Positions 38,779 through 48,497 of a stretch of 64,000 bases of DNA are shown piece by piece (position 1 is the stretch's first letter; every line of letters begins with the position of its first letter). The notes below the pieces were generated by a model. The model was not told the origin of the DNA, searched no databases, and saw only the letters and a list, made by a program, of their open reading frames with translations. This stretch comes from Pilimelia terevasa (GTDB lineage: Bacteria > Actinomycetota > Actinomycetes > Mycobacteriales > Micromonosporaceae), in contig NZ_BMQC01000011.1 in the NCBI RefSeq assembly GCF_014647915.1, forward strand, positions 1 to 64,000, written 5' to 3'. Position numbers and translations under genes: made by a program.

Positions 38779-40203
38779 TCAGATGTCGAAGTAGAGGGCG
38801 AACTCGTGCGGCGTGGGGCGCAGCCGGATCGGGTCCACCTCCAGCTCGCGCTTCATCGAGATCCAGGTCTCGACCAGGTCGGGGGTGAAGACGCCGCCGT
38901 CGAGCAGGTAGTCGTGGTCGGACTCCAGCGCGTCCAGCACCTCCGGCAGCGAGCCGGGTACCTGGCGCACCTGCCGGGCCTCGGCCGGGGTGAGCTGGTA
39001 GAGGTCCCGGTCCATCGGCTCCGGGGGCTCGGTCTTGTTCTTGATGCCGTCCAGGCCGGCGAGCAGCATGGCGGAGAACGCCAGGTACGGGTTCGCCGAC
39101 GGGTCGGGCACCCGGAACTCGACCCGCTTGGCCGCCGGGTCGGACCCGGTGATCGGGATGCGGGTGCAGGCGGATCGGTTGCGCTGGGAGTAGACCAGGT
39201 TCACCGGGGCTTCGTAGCCGGGCACGAGCCGGCGGTAGGAGTTGACCGTCGGGTTGGTGAAGGCCAGCAGCGACGGCGCGTGCTCCAGCAGGCCGCCGAT
39301 GTACCAGCGGGCCGTGTCCGACAGCCCCGCGTAGCCGGACTCGTCGTAGAACAGCGGCTCGCCGTCGATCCACAGGCTCTGGTGGGCGTGCATGCCGGAG
39401 CCGTTGTCGCCGAAGATCGGCTTGGGCATGAACGTGGCCGTCTTGCCGGCCGCCCAGGCCGTGTTCTTCACGACGTACTTGAAGGCCATCAGGTTGTCCG
39501 CCGCCTGCAGCAGCGTGGCGAACCGGTAGTTGATCTCGCCCTGGCCGGCGGTACCGACCTCGTGGTGCGCCCGCTCCACCCGCAGCCCCACGCCGGTCAG
39601 CTGGCGGACCATCTCGTCGCGCAGGTCGGCGTGCTGGTCGGTCGGGCCGACCGGGAAGTACCCGCCCTTGTGCCGGGTCTTGTAGCCGCGGTTACCGCCG
39701 GGCTCGTCGCGGCCGGTGTTCCAGGCCGCCTCGTCGGAGTCCAGGTAGTAGAACCCGGCCTGCGCGCTGGTGTCGTACCGCACGGAGTCGAAGACGTAGA
39801 ACTCGGCCTCCGCGCCGAAGCAGGCCGTGTCGGCGACGCCGGTCGTACGCAGGTGCGCCTCTGCCTTGGCGGCGATGTGCCGCGGGTCCCGGCTGTACGG
39901 CTGGCCGGTGAGCGGGTCGTGGATGAAGAAGTTGAGCGCCAACGTCTTCTGTGCCCGGAACGGGTCGACGAAGGCGGTGCTCACGTCGGGGCGCAGGAGC
40001 ATGTCCGACTCGTGGATCTCCTGGAAGCCGCGGATGGAGGAGCCGTCGAAGGCCAGCCCTTCGCCGAGCAGCTCGGCGGTGCAGGCCTGCGCGGGTACCG
40101 TGAAGTGCTGCATCACCCCGGGCAGGTCGCAGAAGCGGACGTCGACGGACCGGACGTCCTCGTCGCGGACGTACCGGAGCAGATCCTCGTGCGATGAGAA
40201 CAT
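38779..40203 (-). CDS. glnA: Glutamine synthetase type I
   Basis: This 474-residue GS-I enzyme should make glutamine from glutamate, ammonia and ATP. Conserved parts include [59 protein letters not shown] and [14 protein letters not shown]. The adenylylation tyrosine region reads [12 protein letters not shown] (Tyr about 402), so activity is probably controlled by GlnE. An excellent AGGAGGAG lies just before ATG 40203. It is the first gene of an operon with glutaminase and the ammonium transporter. Whether this is the main GlnA or a paralogue cannot be decided from the window. Confidence 0.95.
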   Translation of the reverse strand: MFSSHEDLLRYVRDEDVRSVDVRFCDLPGVMQHFTVPAQACTAELLGEGLAFDGSSIRGFQEIHESDMLLRPDVSTAFVDPFRAQKTLALNFFIHDPLTGQPYSRDPRHIAAKAEAHLRTTGVADTACFGAEAEFYVFDSVRYDTSAQAGFYYLDSDEAAWNTGRDEPGGNRGYKTRHKGGYFPVGPTDQHADLRDEMVRQLTGVGLRVERAHHEVGTAGQGEINYRFATLLQAADNLMAFKYVVKNTAWAAGKTATFMPKPIFGDNGSGMHAHQSLWIDGEPLFYDESGYAGLSDTARWYIGGLLEHAPSLLAFTNPTVNSYRRLVPGYEAPVNLVYSQRNRSACTRIPITGSDPAAKRVEFRVPDPSANPYLAFSAMLLAGLDGIKNKTEPPEPMDRDLYQLTPAEARQVRQVPGSLPEVLDALESDHDYLLDGGVFTPDLVETWISMKRELEVDPIRLRPTPHEFALYFDI

Positions 40204-40449
40204 GAAAACTCCTCCTGTTTGGTGGGCGCAGGTAGTGCCGTCGCCCTGCACGTGGTGTGGATGGGACGGGTTACCTCTCGCCGGCGCTGGCCCTGCGCGA
40301 CCCGGGTACCGCGTCGCTCCCCATACGGACGGCACCCGAACCTGGTTCAAAGTTTTCCGGCCCGGCATTCGTCCGACCTTCCCGACGGTCACCCCGCCGC
40401 GTACGCCAGCGGCTTCCCCGCGCTGCCGCCGCGCCCTAACGTTGGCGAC

Positions 40450-41424
40450 ATGCAGGCCACGTTCCCGCCGCATTCCGACCGGCAGCGGCGCCGCGTCCGG
40501 CTGTCCGCCGCCGCGCTTGCCCTCACCCTCGTCGGCGGCACCGGGGCCTGGCTCGCCCGCGACCCGACGCCGGACTGGCCGGACTACGTGGACATCGGCC
40601 AGGTCAACCAGCTCACCTCGACCTGGCCTCCCACCCCCGGCGACACCGCGGGCACCGGCTCCTACACCTGGTCGTGCGGACGCAACGAGATCGGCCACCG
40701 CAACAGCGCCAACGTCGTCGTCACGCCCGGCTCCACCGGACCCGTCCACCACACCCACGAGTACGTCGGCAACACCTCCACCGGTGCCGACTCCACCGAC
40801 GCCAGCCTCGCCGCGGCGGGCACCACCTGCGACAACGACGACCGGTCCACCTACTACTGGCCGGTCCTGCGCCTGGCGCCGCCCGACGGTGGCCAGGACG
40901 GCCAGCACGGAGCGATCCAGACGCCCGCCGCGGTGACGCTCACCCTGTACGGAAGCCCGGTCGGACCCGTGGTCGCCCCACCCGGCGGCCTGCGGGCCGC
41001 CGTCGGTGACGCGCTGGCCGTGACCGACGGCGGCCGGCACGCCGCTGCCACCTGGACCTGCGCCGACAGCCCCCGACGGCGCACCGACCGCTACCCCCGC
41101 TGCGGTCCGGGCCAACGGGTCCTGCGGGTCTTCGACTTCCCGAGCTGCTGGGACGGGCGCCGCACGGACAGCCGCGACCACCGTGAGCACCTCGTCCCGA
41201 CCGCAGCCGACGGCCACTGCCCACCCCGGACGTTCCCCGTCCCCCAGCTTCAGGTCATCGTCGCCTACGACCTGCCGACCGGCCGACGCTTCCTGGTCGA
41301 CGCCTTCGCCGACCAGAACCACAGCCCCCGCACCGACCACGCGTTCGCGCTCAACCTGATGCCGGCGCCGGTCCTCGCCGAAGCGGTGTCATGCCTCAAC
41401 GCCGGCCGCGCCTGCCGCGGCTGA
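40450..41424 (+). CDS. Exported DUF1996 protein
   Basis: This 324-residue protein has a basic start and a hydrophobic segment ([19 protein letters not shown]), a signal anchor or signal peptide. The rest matches the DUF1996 pattern: HHTHEYVGN with a His pair, [21 protein letters not shown]-like [14 protein letters not shown] and a final D-x-D-like segment. The His, Cys and Trp positions suggest a secreted, perhaps metal-binding or carbohydrate-active fold, but the biochemical role of the family is not established. It is divergent from glnA across about 250 bp and stands 92 bp before the sigma-factor gene. Confidence 0.82.
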   Translation: MQATFPPHSDRQRRRVRLSAAALALTLVGGTGAWLARDPTPDWPDYVDIGQVNQLTSTWPPTPGDTAGTGSYTWSCGRNEIGHRNSANVVVTPGSTGPVHHTHEYVGNTSTGADSTDASLAAAGTTCDNDDRSTYYWPVLRLAPPDGGQDGQHGAIQTPAAVTLTLYGSPVGPVVAPPGGLRAAVGDALAVTDGGRHAAATWTCADSPRRRTDRYPRCGPGQRVLRVFDFPSCWDGRRTDSRDHREHLVPTAADGHCPPRTFPVPQLQVIVAYDLPTGRRFLVDAFADQNHSPRTDHAFALNLMPAPVLAEAVSCLNAGRACRG

Positions 41425-41515
41425 CCACCCGGGAACCAAGAAATGGTGAACCGGATCCGGGCGGCGTCCGTAGTGCGGACGACCCCCGTGTCAGCAGCGC
41501 ACAGGAGGCAGCCGG

Positions 41516-42064
41516 ATGGTCAGACTGAAGGTCCGCTCAAGTCAGCGGACCAGGGACGAGGCCCTGGTCCGTGCCCTCTACGAGGAGCACGGCGCGGCGA
41601 TCCTCGCCTACGCCGCCCGGCTCACCGGGGACCGCGCCGCGGCCGAGGACATCCTCCAGGAGACCCTCATCCGGGCCTGGCGGCACGCGGGCGACCTGTC
41701 CGCCGCGGCCGGCTCCATCCGCGGCTGGATGTTCACCGTCGCCCGCAACCTGGTCGCCGACCGGGGCCGCGCCCGCGGCGCCCGACCGACCGAAGTAGCG
41801 CAGGCGCCGACGACCGTCCCCGTCGAGCACGACCACGCCCAGTCGGTGGTGGACTCGCTGGTCGCCCTCGACGCGCTCGAGCGGATCTCGGCCGAGCACC
41901 GCAGCGTCCTGGTGTCGATCTACTTCCACGGCCGCAGCGTCGCCGAGACCGCCGAGGCACTCGGCATCCCAGCCGGCACCGTCAAGTCGCGCTGCCACCA
42001 CGCGCTCAGACAACTGCGGCACTCGTCGCTGGGGCGCTCCATCGTTTTGGAAGGGGTAGCCTGA
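41516..42064 (+). CDS. ECF-family RNA polymerase sigma factor
   Basis: This 182-residue sigma-70 family protein contains only regions 2 and 4. Region 2 includes ALYEEHGAAILAYAARLTGD, the core-binding DILQETLIRAWRH and the -10-reading GSIRGWMFTVARNLVAD. Region 4 is VLVSIYFHGRSVAETAEALG followed by GTVKSRCHHALRQLR, the -35-reading helix-turn-helix. A GGAGGCAG-like ribosome site precedes ATG 41516. Its TGA overlaps the next start (TGATG), coupling it to an anti-sigma factor, the standard arrangement for a cell-envelope stress regulator of the SigL/SigK type. Its target promoters are unknown. Confidence 0.92.
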   Translation: MVRLKVRSSQRTRDEALVRALYEEHGAAILAYAARLTGDRAAAEDILQETLIRAWRHAGDLSAAAGSIRGWMFTVARNLVADRGRARGARPTEVAQAPTTVPVEHDHAQSVVDSLVALDALERISAEHRSVLVSIYFHGRSVAETAEALGIPAGTVKSRCHHALRQLRHSSLGRSIVLEGVA

Positions 42065-42765
42065 TGACCATCACCCCGCACCACAATCCCCTACTCGGCG
42101 CGTACGCCCTCGACGCCCTCGACCAGTCCGAGCGAACCGAGGCGGACGCCCACCTGGCCGGCTGCGCCGACTGCCGGGCCGAACTCACCGAACTGACCGC
42201 CGTCCGTGCCGCCCTGGGCCACCTGCCGCCGGAGGCGCTGCTGCACGGGCCGCCCGACGCCGACCTCGTCCTACACCGCACCCTACGCCAGGTCCGTAAG
42301 GAGAACACCGCCCGCCAGCGGTGGGGACTATCCGCGGCGGCCGCCGCGACCGTCGCCGCCCTCGCCGGAGCGGTCCTGGCCGGCGCCGCCCTAACCAGCC
42401 GATCCGCGCCGCCGCCGACCGCGGCACCGCCGACCACCACCGCCGAACCGCAGCCGCCCGGTACCCGCATCGCCACCACCCAGGACCCGCGCACCCACGT
42501 CCGCGTCACCGCGTCCATCATCCCGGTGGCCAACTGGGTGCGCATCAACGTGGCCGTCAACGGCATCGCGCAGGGCCAGGACTGCCGCCTGATCGTCGTC
42601 GACCGGCAGGGCCGGCGCATGATCGCCGGCGGCTGGATCGTCTCCGAAAAAGGCGAGCGAGACGGCACCAACCTGGACGGCACGGCCGCGATCGCAGTCG
42701 GCCAGGTCAGCGCAGTCGAAGTCGAGAACACTGCCGGCACCCGCCTAGTTTCCCTGCGGGTGTGA
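42064..42765 (+). CDS. Transmembrane anti-sigma factor with zinc-finger (zf-HC2) domain
   Basis: This 233-residue protein has an N-terminal anti-sigma domain with the zinc motif His-x3-Cys-x2-Cys seen as HLAGCADC. A single membrane helix (AATVAALAGAVLAGAALT) lies near residues 95-115, and an external domain of about 110 residues includes THVRVTASIIPVANWVRI and GGWIVSEKGERDGTNLDG. The external part resembles the RskA-type sensory domain. It should bind and silence the preceding sigma factor until an external redox or surface signal triggers its proteolysis; the signal is not evident. Start and sigma stop overlap by one base. Confidence 0.9.
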   Translation: MTITPHHNPLLGAYALDALDQSERTEADAHLAGCADCRAELTELTAVRAALGHLPPEALLHGPPDADLVLHRTLRQVRKENTARQRWGLSAAAAATVAALAGAVLAGAALTSRSAPPPTAAPPTTTAEPQPPGTRIATTQDPRTHVRVTASIIPVANWVRINVAVNGIAQGQDCRLIVVDRQGRRMIAGGWIVSEKGERDGTNLDGTAAIAVGQVSAVEVENTAGTRLVSLRV

Positions 42766-42832
42766 ACGGCGCGAACCTCACCAACGAGCCTCGGCTACAT
42801 TCCGTGTCACCTCACCAGAAGGCGTCGCCAAG

Positions 42833-43193
42833 GTGTCAGTGATCCCACTGCTGCGCGCCCGGCACCCCGTGGCGCCCGTGGTCGCCCTCGACGCGTTCCT
42901 CGACCGATTCCGGTCCCCGCGCTGTCCGACTGGATGAACTTTTTGAACCGCCCCCCGCCCTCCATGCGGTGGGCGACGACGCCGAGCTTGTCACCGACGT
43001 TCTCGACCAAGCCCGCAGACTTGACGTTGGAATCAGCAGCGCTCCGCGGGCGGTCGGCCGCCGTTTTCCGATATCACAGCGGGCCAAAGACCTCGTTACC
43101 CGCAGCAGGGCAGGCGGCAACGGCGGCATCGAAGCCCTCCCGCGTCCTGAACGACGGCTGTCCGACATGATCTACCGGGCCCTACCCGGATGA
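42833..43193 (+). pseudogene. Probable frameshifted gene of unknown family
   Basis: From GTG 42833 the frame reads SVIPLLRARHPVAPVVALDA with strong GC third-position bias, then stops at TGA near 42935. In another frame the same strand continues with LFEPPPALHAVGDDAELVTD and ends DMIYRALPG at TGA 43191-43193. Joining the two at about 42925 would give one polypeptide of roughly 120 residues. No family is recognised. The 3' end overlaps the chemoreceptor gene by 12 bases on the opposite strand. Confidence 0.35.
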
Positions 43194-44750
43194 GGTGACC
43201 TGGAACTGGTTGACGACATCTTCCAGGTTGCCGACGGTAGCCGACACTTCCTCGGCGGCGCGGCGGGTGTCGCTCGCCGATTCTGTCGCTTCTCGTGAGG
43301 TGCCACTGACTGCGGCAACTCGTTGAGCGATGTCGCTGGCCATGTGTGCGGTCTGCGCTACCCGTTCACCGATTTCGCGGGTGGCGGTGGACTGCGTGCC
43401 GACGGCGGCTGCGATAATTTGCTGGATGTCGGCCACCTGGTCGATGTTGGTGGAGATGCCGGTGATCGCCGCTGCTGCGTCGGTGCTGTCGGTTTGGAGA
43501 GCGGCGATCTGGCGGGCGATGTCCTCGGTCGCCGTCGCGGTCTCGCGGGCGAGGTCCTTAACCTCGCCGGCCACTACCGCGAAGCCTTTGCCCAGCTCGC
43601 CAGCGCGGGCGGCTTCGATGGTGGCGTTGAGTGCGAGCAGGTTGGTCTGCTCGGCGATCCCGGCGATGACTTTGGCCACTGCGCCGATCTGGTCGCTGGA
43701 CGAGGCCAGTCGGGTGACCGTGTCGGTGGCCCGCCCGGCGGCGGCGACGGCGGTGTTGACGATGCCGGTGGCTGACTCGGCGTTGCGGGCGATCTCGGCG
43801 ATCGATGACTGCATCTGGTCCGCCCCGGTGGCGATGGCTTGCACGTCCTCGCTGACCCGGGTGGCGCTGGCGGATGCTGCGGCAGAGTCGGCCGACACCT
43901 GGTCGGCGCCGGCGGCGACCTGTTGACTGACCGCCGTCAGCCGTCCGGCCGCGCCCGACAGCGCCGCGGCTTCGGTGGTGATCCGGCCGATCGCCGCGCC
44001 TACGGACTCGACGGTGGTGTTCAGCGCCCGTCCCATCAGCCCGAGGTCGTCGGCGACGCGGACGTCGATCCGGCCGGTGAAGTCACCGGCGGCGACCCGC
44101 TCCAGCAGGGCCTTGGTCAGCCGGATCGGTCGGGCGATCAGCCGGGCGATGAGCCACACGACTCCCCCGACCAGCGTCGCCGAGATCACCGTCACGATTA
44201 TCAAGATGACAGTCGTGGACTCAGCCCCGGCGTTGGCAGCAGTGACTTCCCGGACCGACACCTCGCTCAGAAGCGTCTTCACTGCGTCACTCTGCTCGTC
44301 GAAGGCGCCCCAGTGCTCACGCACGGAATTCAGGTCGGTCAGCGCGAGCACGGCGCTGGAGCGGGCGAGTCGATCGGAGTCGGCCAGCAGCGCCTCGATC
44401 GTCGGCTCGAACTCCGCCCGCAACACGCGGAACTCGTCCCCGACCTCCGCGGCGTTCAACGTCTCCAACTGCTCCCGCAGTTCCCCGGCGTGTTCGGTCA
44501 TCTGCTCCACGACCTCAACCCGGTCCGTCGCCGACAGCGGCTGGGCAAGGATCGCCGCGTCGGCCAGAACAACGGACGCGGTGTGCTGGGCGTCAATAGT
44601 GGTCGACAAGGTGCGGGCGACCTCGAAGGCGCGCTCCGCGCGCTGAGACGACGCCCGCGCCTGCAGAATCCCAATACCTCCCACAGCTACCACCGCAATG
44701 ATCGCCAACGCCCCGACAGCAGCCAGTCTCCGCCCGATTGTCCAGTTCAT
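43182..44750 (-). CDS. Methyl-accepting chemotaxis protein
   Basis: This 522-residue transmembrane receptor starts at ATG 44750, just ahead of the first membrane helix ([21 protein letters not shown]). An external four-helix-type sensor of about 150 residues follows, then the second membrane helix ([22 protein letters not shown]) and a HAMP domain ([22 protein letters not shown]). The cytoplasmic coiled coil has its hairpin tip in [20 protein letters not shown] and [14 protein letters not shown]. No CheA, CheW or methylation genes are nearby. The true start is not at the further upstream in-frame codons, which precede the signal-anchor and lack a ribosome site. Confidence 0.9.
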   Translation of the reverse strand: MNWTIGRRLAAVGALAIIAVVAVGGIGILQARASSQRAERAFEVARTLSTTIDAQHTASVVLADAAILAQPLSATDRVEVVEQMTEHAGELREQLETLNAAEVGDEFRVLRAEFEPTIEALLADSDRLARSSAVLALTDLNSVREHWGAFDEQSDAVKTLLSEVSVREVTAANAGAESTTVILIIVTVISATLVGGVVWLIARLIARPIRLTKALLERVAAGDFTGRIDVRVADDLGLMGRALNTTVESVGAAIGRITTEAAALSGAAGRLTAVSQQVAAGADQVSADSAAASASATRVSEDVQAIATGADQMQSSIAEIARNAESATGIVNTAVAAAGRATDTVTRLASSSDQIGAVAKVIAGIAEQTNLLALNATIEAARAGELGKGFAVVAGEVKDLARETATATEDIARQIAALQTDSTDAAAAITGISTNIDQVADIQQIIAAAVGTQSTATREIGERVAQTAHMASDIAQRVAAVSGTSREATESASDTRRAAEEVSATVGNLEDVVNQFQVTSSG

Positions 44751-45025
44751 CGCATCCCCCGGTCGGCAAACGACGCGCACCTTCTCTAACAAGAGAACCC
44801 TTAATCGATGCGGCACCACCGGAGAATCACCGAAACCGGCGCGGTGGTTGACGGCGTCGCCACGGAATGCCTTCATGCACGGCATGCCCGCCGGCGCTGC
44901 CGCTCACTGCACCGACCCGTATGACGCGGACCCGGCCGGATCCGCCGCCGGTCGCTCGCCGGACGCCTCGGCCGGACGCCTATCGAGTGGTTGTTCGCGG
45001 CCGGCCGGTGGCGCAGGATCGTGGC

Positions 45026-45364
45026 ATGCCTGCCTACGCCATCGCGCACCTGCGCACCCCGACGGTGAACGACGACGTGCTCGACTACCTCGAGCGGATC
45101 CAGGACACGCTTGAGCCCTACGGTGGCCGTTTCCTGGTGCACGGCGGCGACGTCAACGTCCTGGAAGACGAGTGGCCCGGCACCATCGTGATCATCGAGT
45201 TCCCGGACTGGGAGAGCGCACACGCCTGGTACTCCTCTCCCGCCTACCAGGAGATCCTGCCGCTGCGGACCCGTCATATTGACGCCGCGGCGATCATCGC
45301 GCCGGGAGTGGCAGCGGGCTACCATCCGCGCGCCGCCGCTGCGCGCCTGCGCCAGGTCAGGTGA
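45026..45364 (+). CDS. DUF1330 family protein
   Basis: This is a small alpha-beta barrel-type protein of 112 residues. The pattern YAIAHLRTPTVNDDVLDYLE, GGRFLVHGGDVNVLE, IVIIEFPDWESAHAWYSSP and YQEILPLR is typical of DUF1330, a family of dimeric proteins related to the ABM monooxygenase fold. Its substrate is unknown. ATG 45026 is favoured because the alignment to the family starts there; upstream in-frame codons give low-complexity Pro/Arg residues. It is divergent from the chemoreceptor gene. Confidence 0.85.
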   Translation: MPAYAIAHLRTPTVNDDVLDYLERIQDTLEPYGGRFLVHGGDVNVLEDEWPGTIVIIEFPDWESAHAWYSSPAYQEILPLRTRHIDAAAIIAPGVAAGYHPRAAAARLRQVR

Positions 45365-45791
45365 TCCGCCGCCCATCTGCCTCGGCTTCACCTCTGCACG
45401 GCAACAGCACTCAAGCAGCATCGATAACGCAGAGTTACGAAATTTTTGGGCCGGGTTTGCCGCCGGTGTTGGCTCCGTGTTGGCTCGGATGTCAACGCAC
45501 TCACCCGTACGTACGCGCATTGACACGCACAGCCGTCGCCTTTGCGGGCCGGGGCGAACGGCGCTCAAACTCGCCCCGCCACCAGGTCACGCACCCTCGG
45601 GCCTGCAACAGCCGGTCGAGCGACCTCGCCGATTTAGGTTCACCGAACGTGAGCGGACTAGCGTTGTTTCACTACGGTGTGTACAAGACAATGGCATGTT
45701 CTCGGACAAGTCGATCGGCCGCCGCCGGCCCGGCCCGGGACGAACGACGTCGCCCGTCCCTGCTACTCTTACCGCGCGTCACAGCGCGCAC
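45365..45791. other. Intergenic stretch before the tRNA fragment
   Basis: About 425 bp with no coding frame I can support. The part near 45400-45460 is AT-richer than the surroundings. The tRNA promoter should be just before 45792 but is not obvious. Confidence 0.5.
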
Positions 45792-45834
45792 GGCCAGATA
45801 GCTCAGTTGGTACGAGCGTCCGACTGAAAATCGG
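45792..45834 (+). pseudogene. Truncated tRNA-Phe (GAA), 5' half only
   Basis: GGCCAGA (45792-45798) is an acceptor 5' strand. It is followed by TA, the D-stem pair GCTC/GAGC around AGTTGGTAC, and an anticodon arm in which TCCGA pairs with TCGG(G) around the loop CTGAAAA (45825-45831 region), with anticodon GAA. After position 42 of the tRNA (about 45834) the sequence becomes unrelated: there is no variable loop, TTCGA arm or 3' acceptor strand. The gene therefore cannot give a tRNA, and the break coincides with the left edge of the defence island. Confidence 0.78.
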
Positions 45835-46236
45835 GTACGTGGGGCCGTTTTCTAATCCTATGTGGGCGAATGCATGGCGGCTGACCTGCGGAAACGCTTC
45901 CCGCCCTTCAGGTCGCTGCGGCATCCGCGGGCCGTGACTGCTCGGCGCTTGCTCCGTTGACGCGACGCTGTCGAACGCCAGGATTCCGCGCCTCTGAGCG
46001 CAACTACTGCCGGTGACAGGTGAACCGGCCATCCCTCTGACCAGGACGGAAGCTCGTCGTCGTTCATCAACGCGGCGATGCGGACCGCGATCTTTCGCGG
46101 CAGTCAAGGCCCATCCTCGACCACCTAATCCACTTAGCACGGATGTACGAGGGCGGCACTCGGTCATACTCATGTGCCACCATCTGTCATCGAAGGAGCG
46201 CTTACTGTCGATCTTTCGGGTCGTTGGGGGCATCGC
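45835..46236. other. Junction sequence between the tRNA fragment and the Wadjet-like operon
   Basis: About 400 bp without a supported gene or any integrase. It should hold the operon promoter. A GAAGGAG at 46192-46198 looks like a ribosome site but has no start codon in the operon frame at the right distance. Confidence 0.5.
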
Positions 46237-47778
46237 TTGGTAGTACATGGGCAGCAGCCGGATCTGTTCACCGTCGAGGACGCCTCGGCGGAGCCGTCGA
46301 TGAACGAGGTTCGTTCCCCGGCTGGGGACGCCTCGGTCCGAGCGAGGTGGCGAGCGCTGGTCCTCACTGACCCGGTCGCTCGTCTGGTCCGCAACGCGGG
46401 ACATGCCGGTATCGACGACGATGTCTTCGATCTCAGACAGCTGGCCCTCGCCGCGATCGACGTGGCGGTCGCCTCGATGGGATTCGCCCGGCAGATCACC
46501 CTGGCGCAGCTCGTGGATACCGTTGCCGGGCTCGCCCGGCTGATGGACGAGCGGGACGACCCGGTGGCGGCGATTGAAGCTGCGCGGTGGGTGGTTCGGG
46601 GTCTACTCAACGACGCCGAGAATCAGGGCAAGTTCGTATACGTCTTCCACGACATACGTTCGACGCCGCGCCGGCGGGAGGAGTACGCCTTCAAATTGCT
46701 GTCGTTGCAGGACAGCCCGTCGGGCGCCGTCGTCCAGGCATCGCCCCAGGCGGTCATGCTCTACCTCAACGGCTTGAACCTCGATGTCGATGACGCTGAG
46801 GAAGCCCTATCGGTAGTATTGCGTCGCCAGTTGGAGGACCGCCGCTTTGAGGCTGCCGGCCGCACGGCGGAGACGGCCGAGCGTGCATCTGTGGCGATGG
46901 CGGCCACCCTCGCAGACATCATCGAGTCGACTCGCCGTGACGTGCGTTCAGCCGACTGGCTGGTGGATGTTCCTGCACGACTGGCCCGTGCTCGCAAGCA
47001 CGTGAAGGCGCGAATCGAAGCCGACGGCGAGGTGATCGGCCATGTCATGTCCGGTATCGATGCGGAGTCCGACGCCGCCGTCCGACGCGCGTCTGGTGAT
47101 TTAGTCGAGACGTTGCAGCGGATCCGCGAGGTGCACCTCGATCTCGCGTCGCGCGCCTCCGGCGCACGGGAGGTACTTCAGCAGGCGCAACTGCGCCAGG
47201 TGTTCAGCCGGCCTGTGCGGTTACGGCTGCTCAACGTCGAACGGGAGCTGTTCGAACCGATCCTGGCGATGGCCACCGCCGACGCGCAGGCCGTCTGCGA
47301 GGCGTTCACCGACCGCATTCTGGGGTTCCGGCTCCCACGGGTGCTGCACCTGGGCGATCTGGTGGACAGCCTGCTCACGCCGACGCGGCAGGTCACACCA
47401 GTCGAGTACGTCCCGGAGGACCCCGGCAACGCTGATGAGGCCGATGCCCAGGCGTACGCGCCAGAAGTCATCGCGGCGGCCACAAAGATTTTGCGTCGGG
47501 CCGAACATGCACCGGTGCCACTTAGCGAGCTTGTGGACGCCGCCACCGCCGTGGACCCCGAAGAGGTGGACGGAGCGGTCGAGGATCTCATCGAACTGGT
47601 CACCCTCGCAGCCCTGTGGGCCTACGCTCCCGACCTGCCCGAACCGGGAGATTCGCCCACCGCCGGCATCGACACGTTGATCGCGGCCCTGACAGCCGAG
47701 CGCACAGGCCACACGATCGACCGGCCCATGGTGTGGGGCAACCAGTTGATGATCTCCGCGAGTGGGGCGATCTCATGA
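46237..47778 (+). CDS. jetA: JetA-like subunit of a Wadjet-type condensin system (kleisin-like)
   Basis: This protein of about 513 residues is the first gene of a four-gene operon with the layout of Wadjet JetABCD. By position and architecture it should be the MukF/kleisin-type subunit bridging the SMC-like ATPase heads. The N-terminal half is helical (DPVARLVRNAGHAGIDDDVF). A segment FVYVFHDIRSTPRRREEYAF and a helical middle with many Ala/Arg/Glu follow, and the last 150 residues look like a winged-helix region. I do not see the usual DUF3375 start, so it is a divergent member. TTG 46237 with GGGGG seven bases ahead is chosen because codon bias is already good there; ATG 46300 (preceded by GGAG) and GTG 46174 are alternatives. 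The identification rests mainly on its neighbours. Confidence 0.68.
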   Translation: MVVHGQQPDLFTVEDASAEPSMNEVRSPAGDASVRARWRALVLTDPVARLVRNAGHAGIDDDVFDLRQLALAAIDVAVASMGFARQITLAQLVDTVAGLARLMDERDDPVAAIEAARWVVRGLLNDAENQGKFVYVFHDIRSTPRRREEYAFKLLSLQDSPSGAVVQASPQAVMLYLNGLNLDVDDAEEALSVVLRRQLEDRRFEAAGRTAETAERASVAMAATLADIIESTRRDVRSADWLVDVPARLARARKHVKARIEADGEVIGHVMSGIDAESDAAVRRASGDLVETLQRIREVHLDLASRASGAREVLQQAQLRQVFSRPVRLRLLNVERELFEPILAMATADAQAVCEAFTDRILGFRLPRVLHLGDLVDSLLTPTRQVTPVEYVPEDPGNADEADAQAYAPEVIAAATKILRRAEHAPVPLSELVDAATAVDPEEVDGAVEDLIELVTLAALWAYAPDLPEPGDSPTAGIDTLIAALTAERTGHTIDRPMVWGNQLMISASGAIS

Positions 47779-48497
47779 GCATTTCCCTGGAAGATGTCCG
47801 ACGCGCCGCCGAACTGGTGACCTTCGGGCTGCGCCACGGCGCCCGTCCCACTGACGGAAACCCCTACGGACTGCTGCTGCACCGCTACCGCACCGAGGCG
47901 GCCTTTAGTGACTTGGTCGACGTACTCGCCAGCGGACTCGGACTGGTCGTGCTCGGCACTCCGGCGCGCACCGGCATCGTCGTGACCACCCAACCCGGCA
48001 GCGTCTTCGCGATCCGCACCTCCGACCTGCGCAGCACCAACATGGGCCCGGAAGACAAGCTGGTGGCCGGTCTAGTAACCCTTGCGATCGCCGCGTACGC
48101 CTTCCCCCACCCGCGGGACCTAGACAGCACTGACGTCAAGATCGTCGAAGTTGTCGCCCTAGACGCGTTCATCCGCTCGGCAATTGCCCGTGTGACCGCC
48201 ACGACTGGCGAAGACGGCAACGACGCACAGGCGCGTCGGGCCGCCGACGTCTACGACCGGATGAGTGCCTTCCTACCCAAGGCGAATCAAGCCGGGCCCG
48301 CCAAGGGATGTACGCAGTGGGCCATCGGTGAGGTCCTCGGCTGGCTCGTCGACCGCGGAGCCGCCCGCCCCGCGCCGACCATGGGCGCCACCACGTACCA
48401 GCTCACCGATCGCTTCCGGCTCTTGGTCGCCGACATCGGCGGCGGTGAAGCGCTCGAAGCGCTGCGAACTGCCCGACGCGAATCGGAGACCACCTGA
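47775..48497 (+). CDS. jetB: JetB-like subunit of a Wadjet-type condensin system (MukE-like)
   Basis: This 240-residue protein lies between the JetA- and JetC-like genes, the place and size of the MukE-like subunit. The N-terminus is a helical region with strands (LVVLGTPARTGIVVTTQPG), which may be a small winged-helix domain. The C-terminal part (WAIGEVLGWLVDRGAARPAP then TTYQLTDRFRLLVADI) reads as a second winged helix, as expected for MukE-type proteins that sit on the kleisin. The start overlaps the previous stop as ATGA, and its TGA overlaps the next ATG by one base, so stoichiometric translation is likely. Sequence similarity alone would not identify it. Confidence 0.68.
   Translation: MSISLEDVRRAAELVTFGLRHGARPTDGNPYGLLLHRYRTEAAFSDLVDVLASGLGLVVLGTPARTGIVVTTQPGSVFAIRTSDLRSTNMGPEDKLVAGLVTLAIAAYAFPHPRDLDSTDVKIVEVVALDAFIRSAIARVTATTGEDGNDAQARRAADVYDRMSAFLPKANQAGPAKGCTQWAIGEVLGWLVDRGAARPAPTMGATTYQLTDRFRLLVADIGGGEALEALRTARRESETT

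Noticed and set aside
37069-40197. Plus-strand frame of 1042 codons opposite glnA and the glutaminase gene.
   Set aside because: Antisense shadow of well-identified enzymes; no recognisable protein features.
41430-41470. Possible ECF autoregulatory promoter (GGAAC and CGTC) before the sigma-factor gene.
   Set aside because: The two elements are about 28 bases apart, too far for an ECF promoter with 15-17 bp spacing.
45792-45870. Functional tRNA-Phe gene.
   Set aside because: The variable loop, T-arm and 3' acceptor strand are absent after about 45834.
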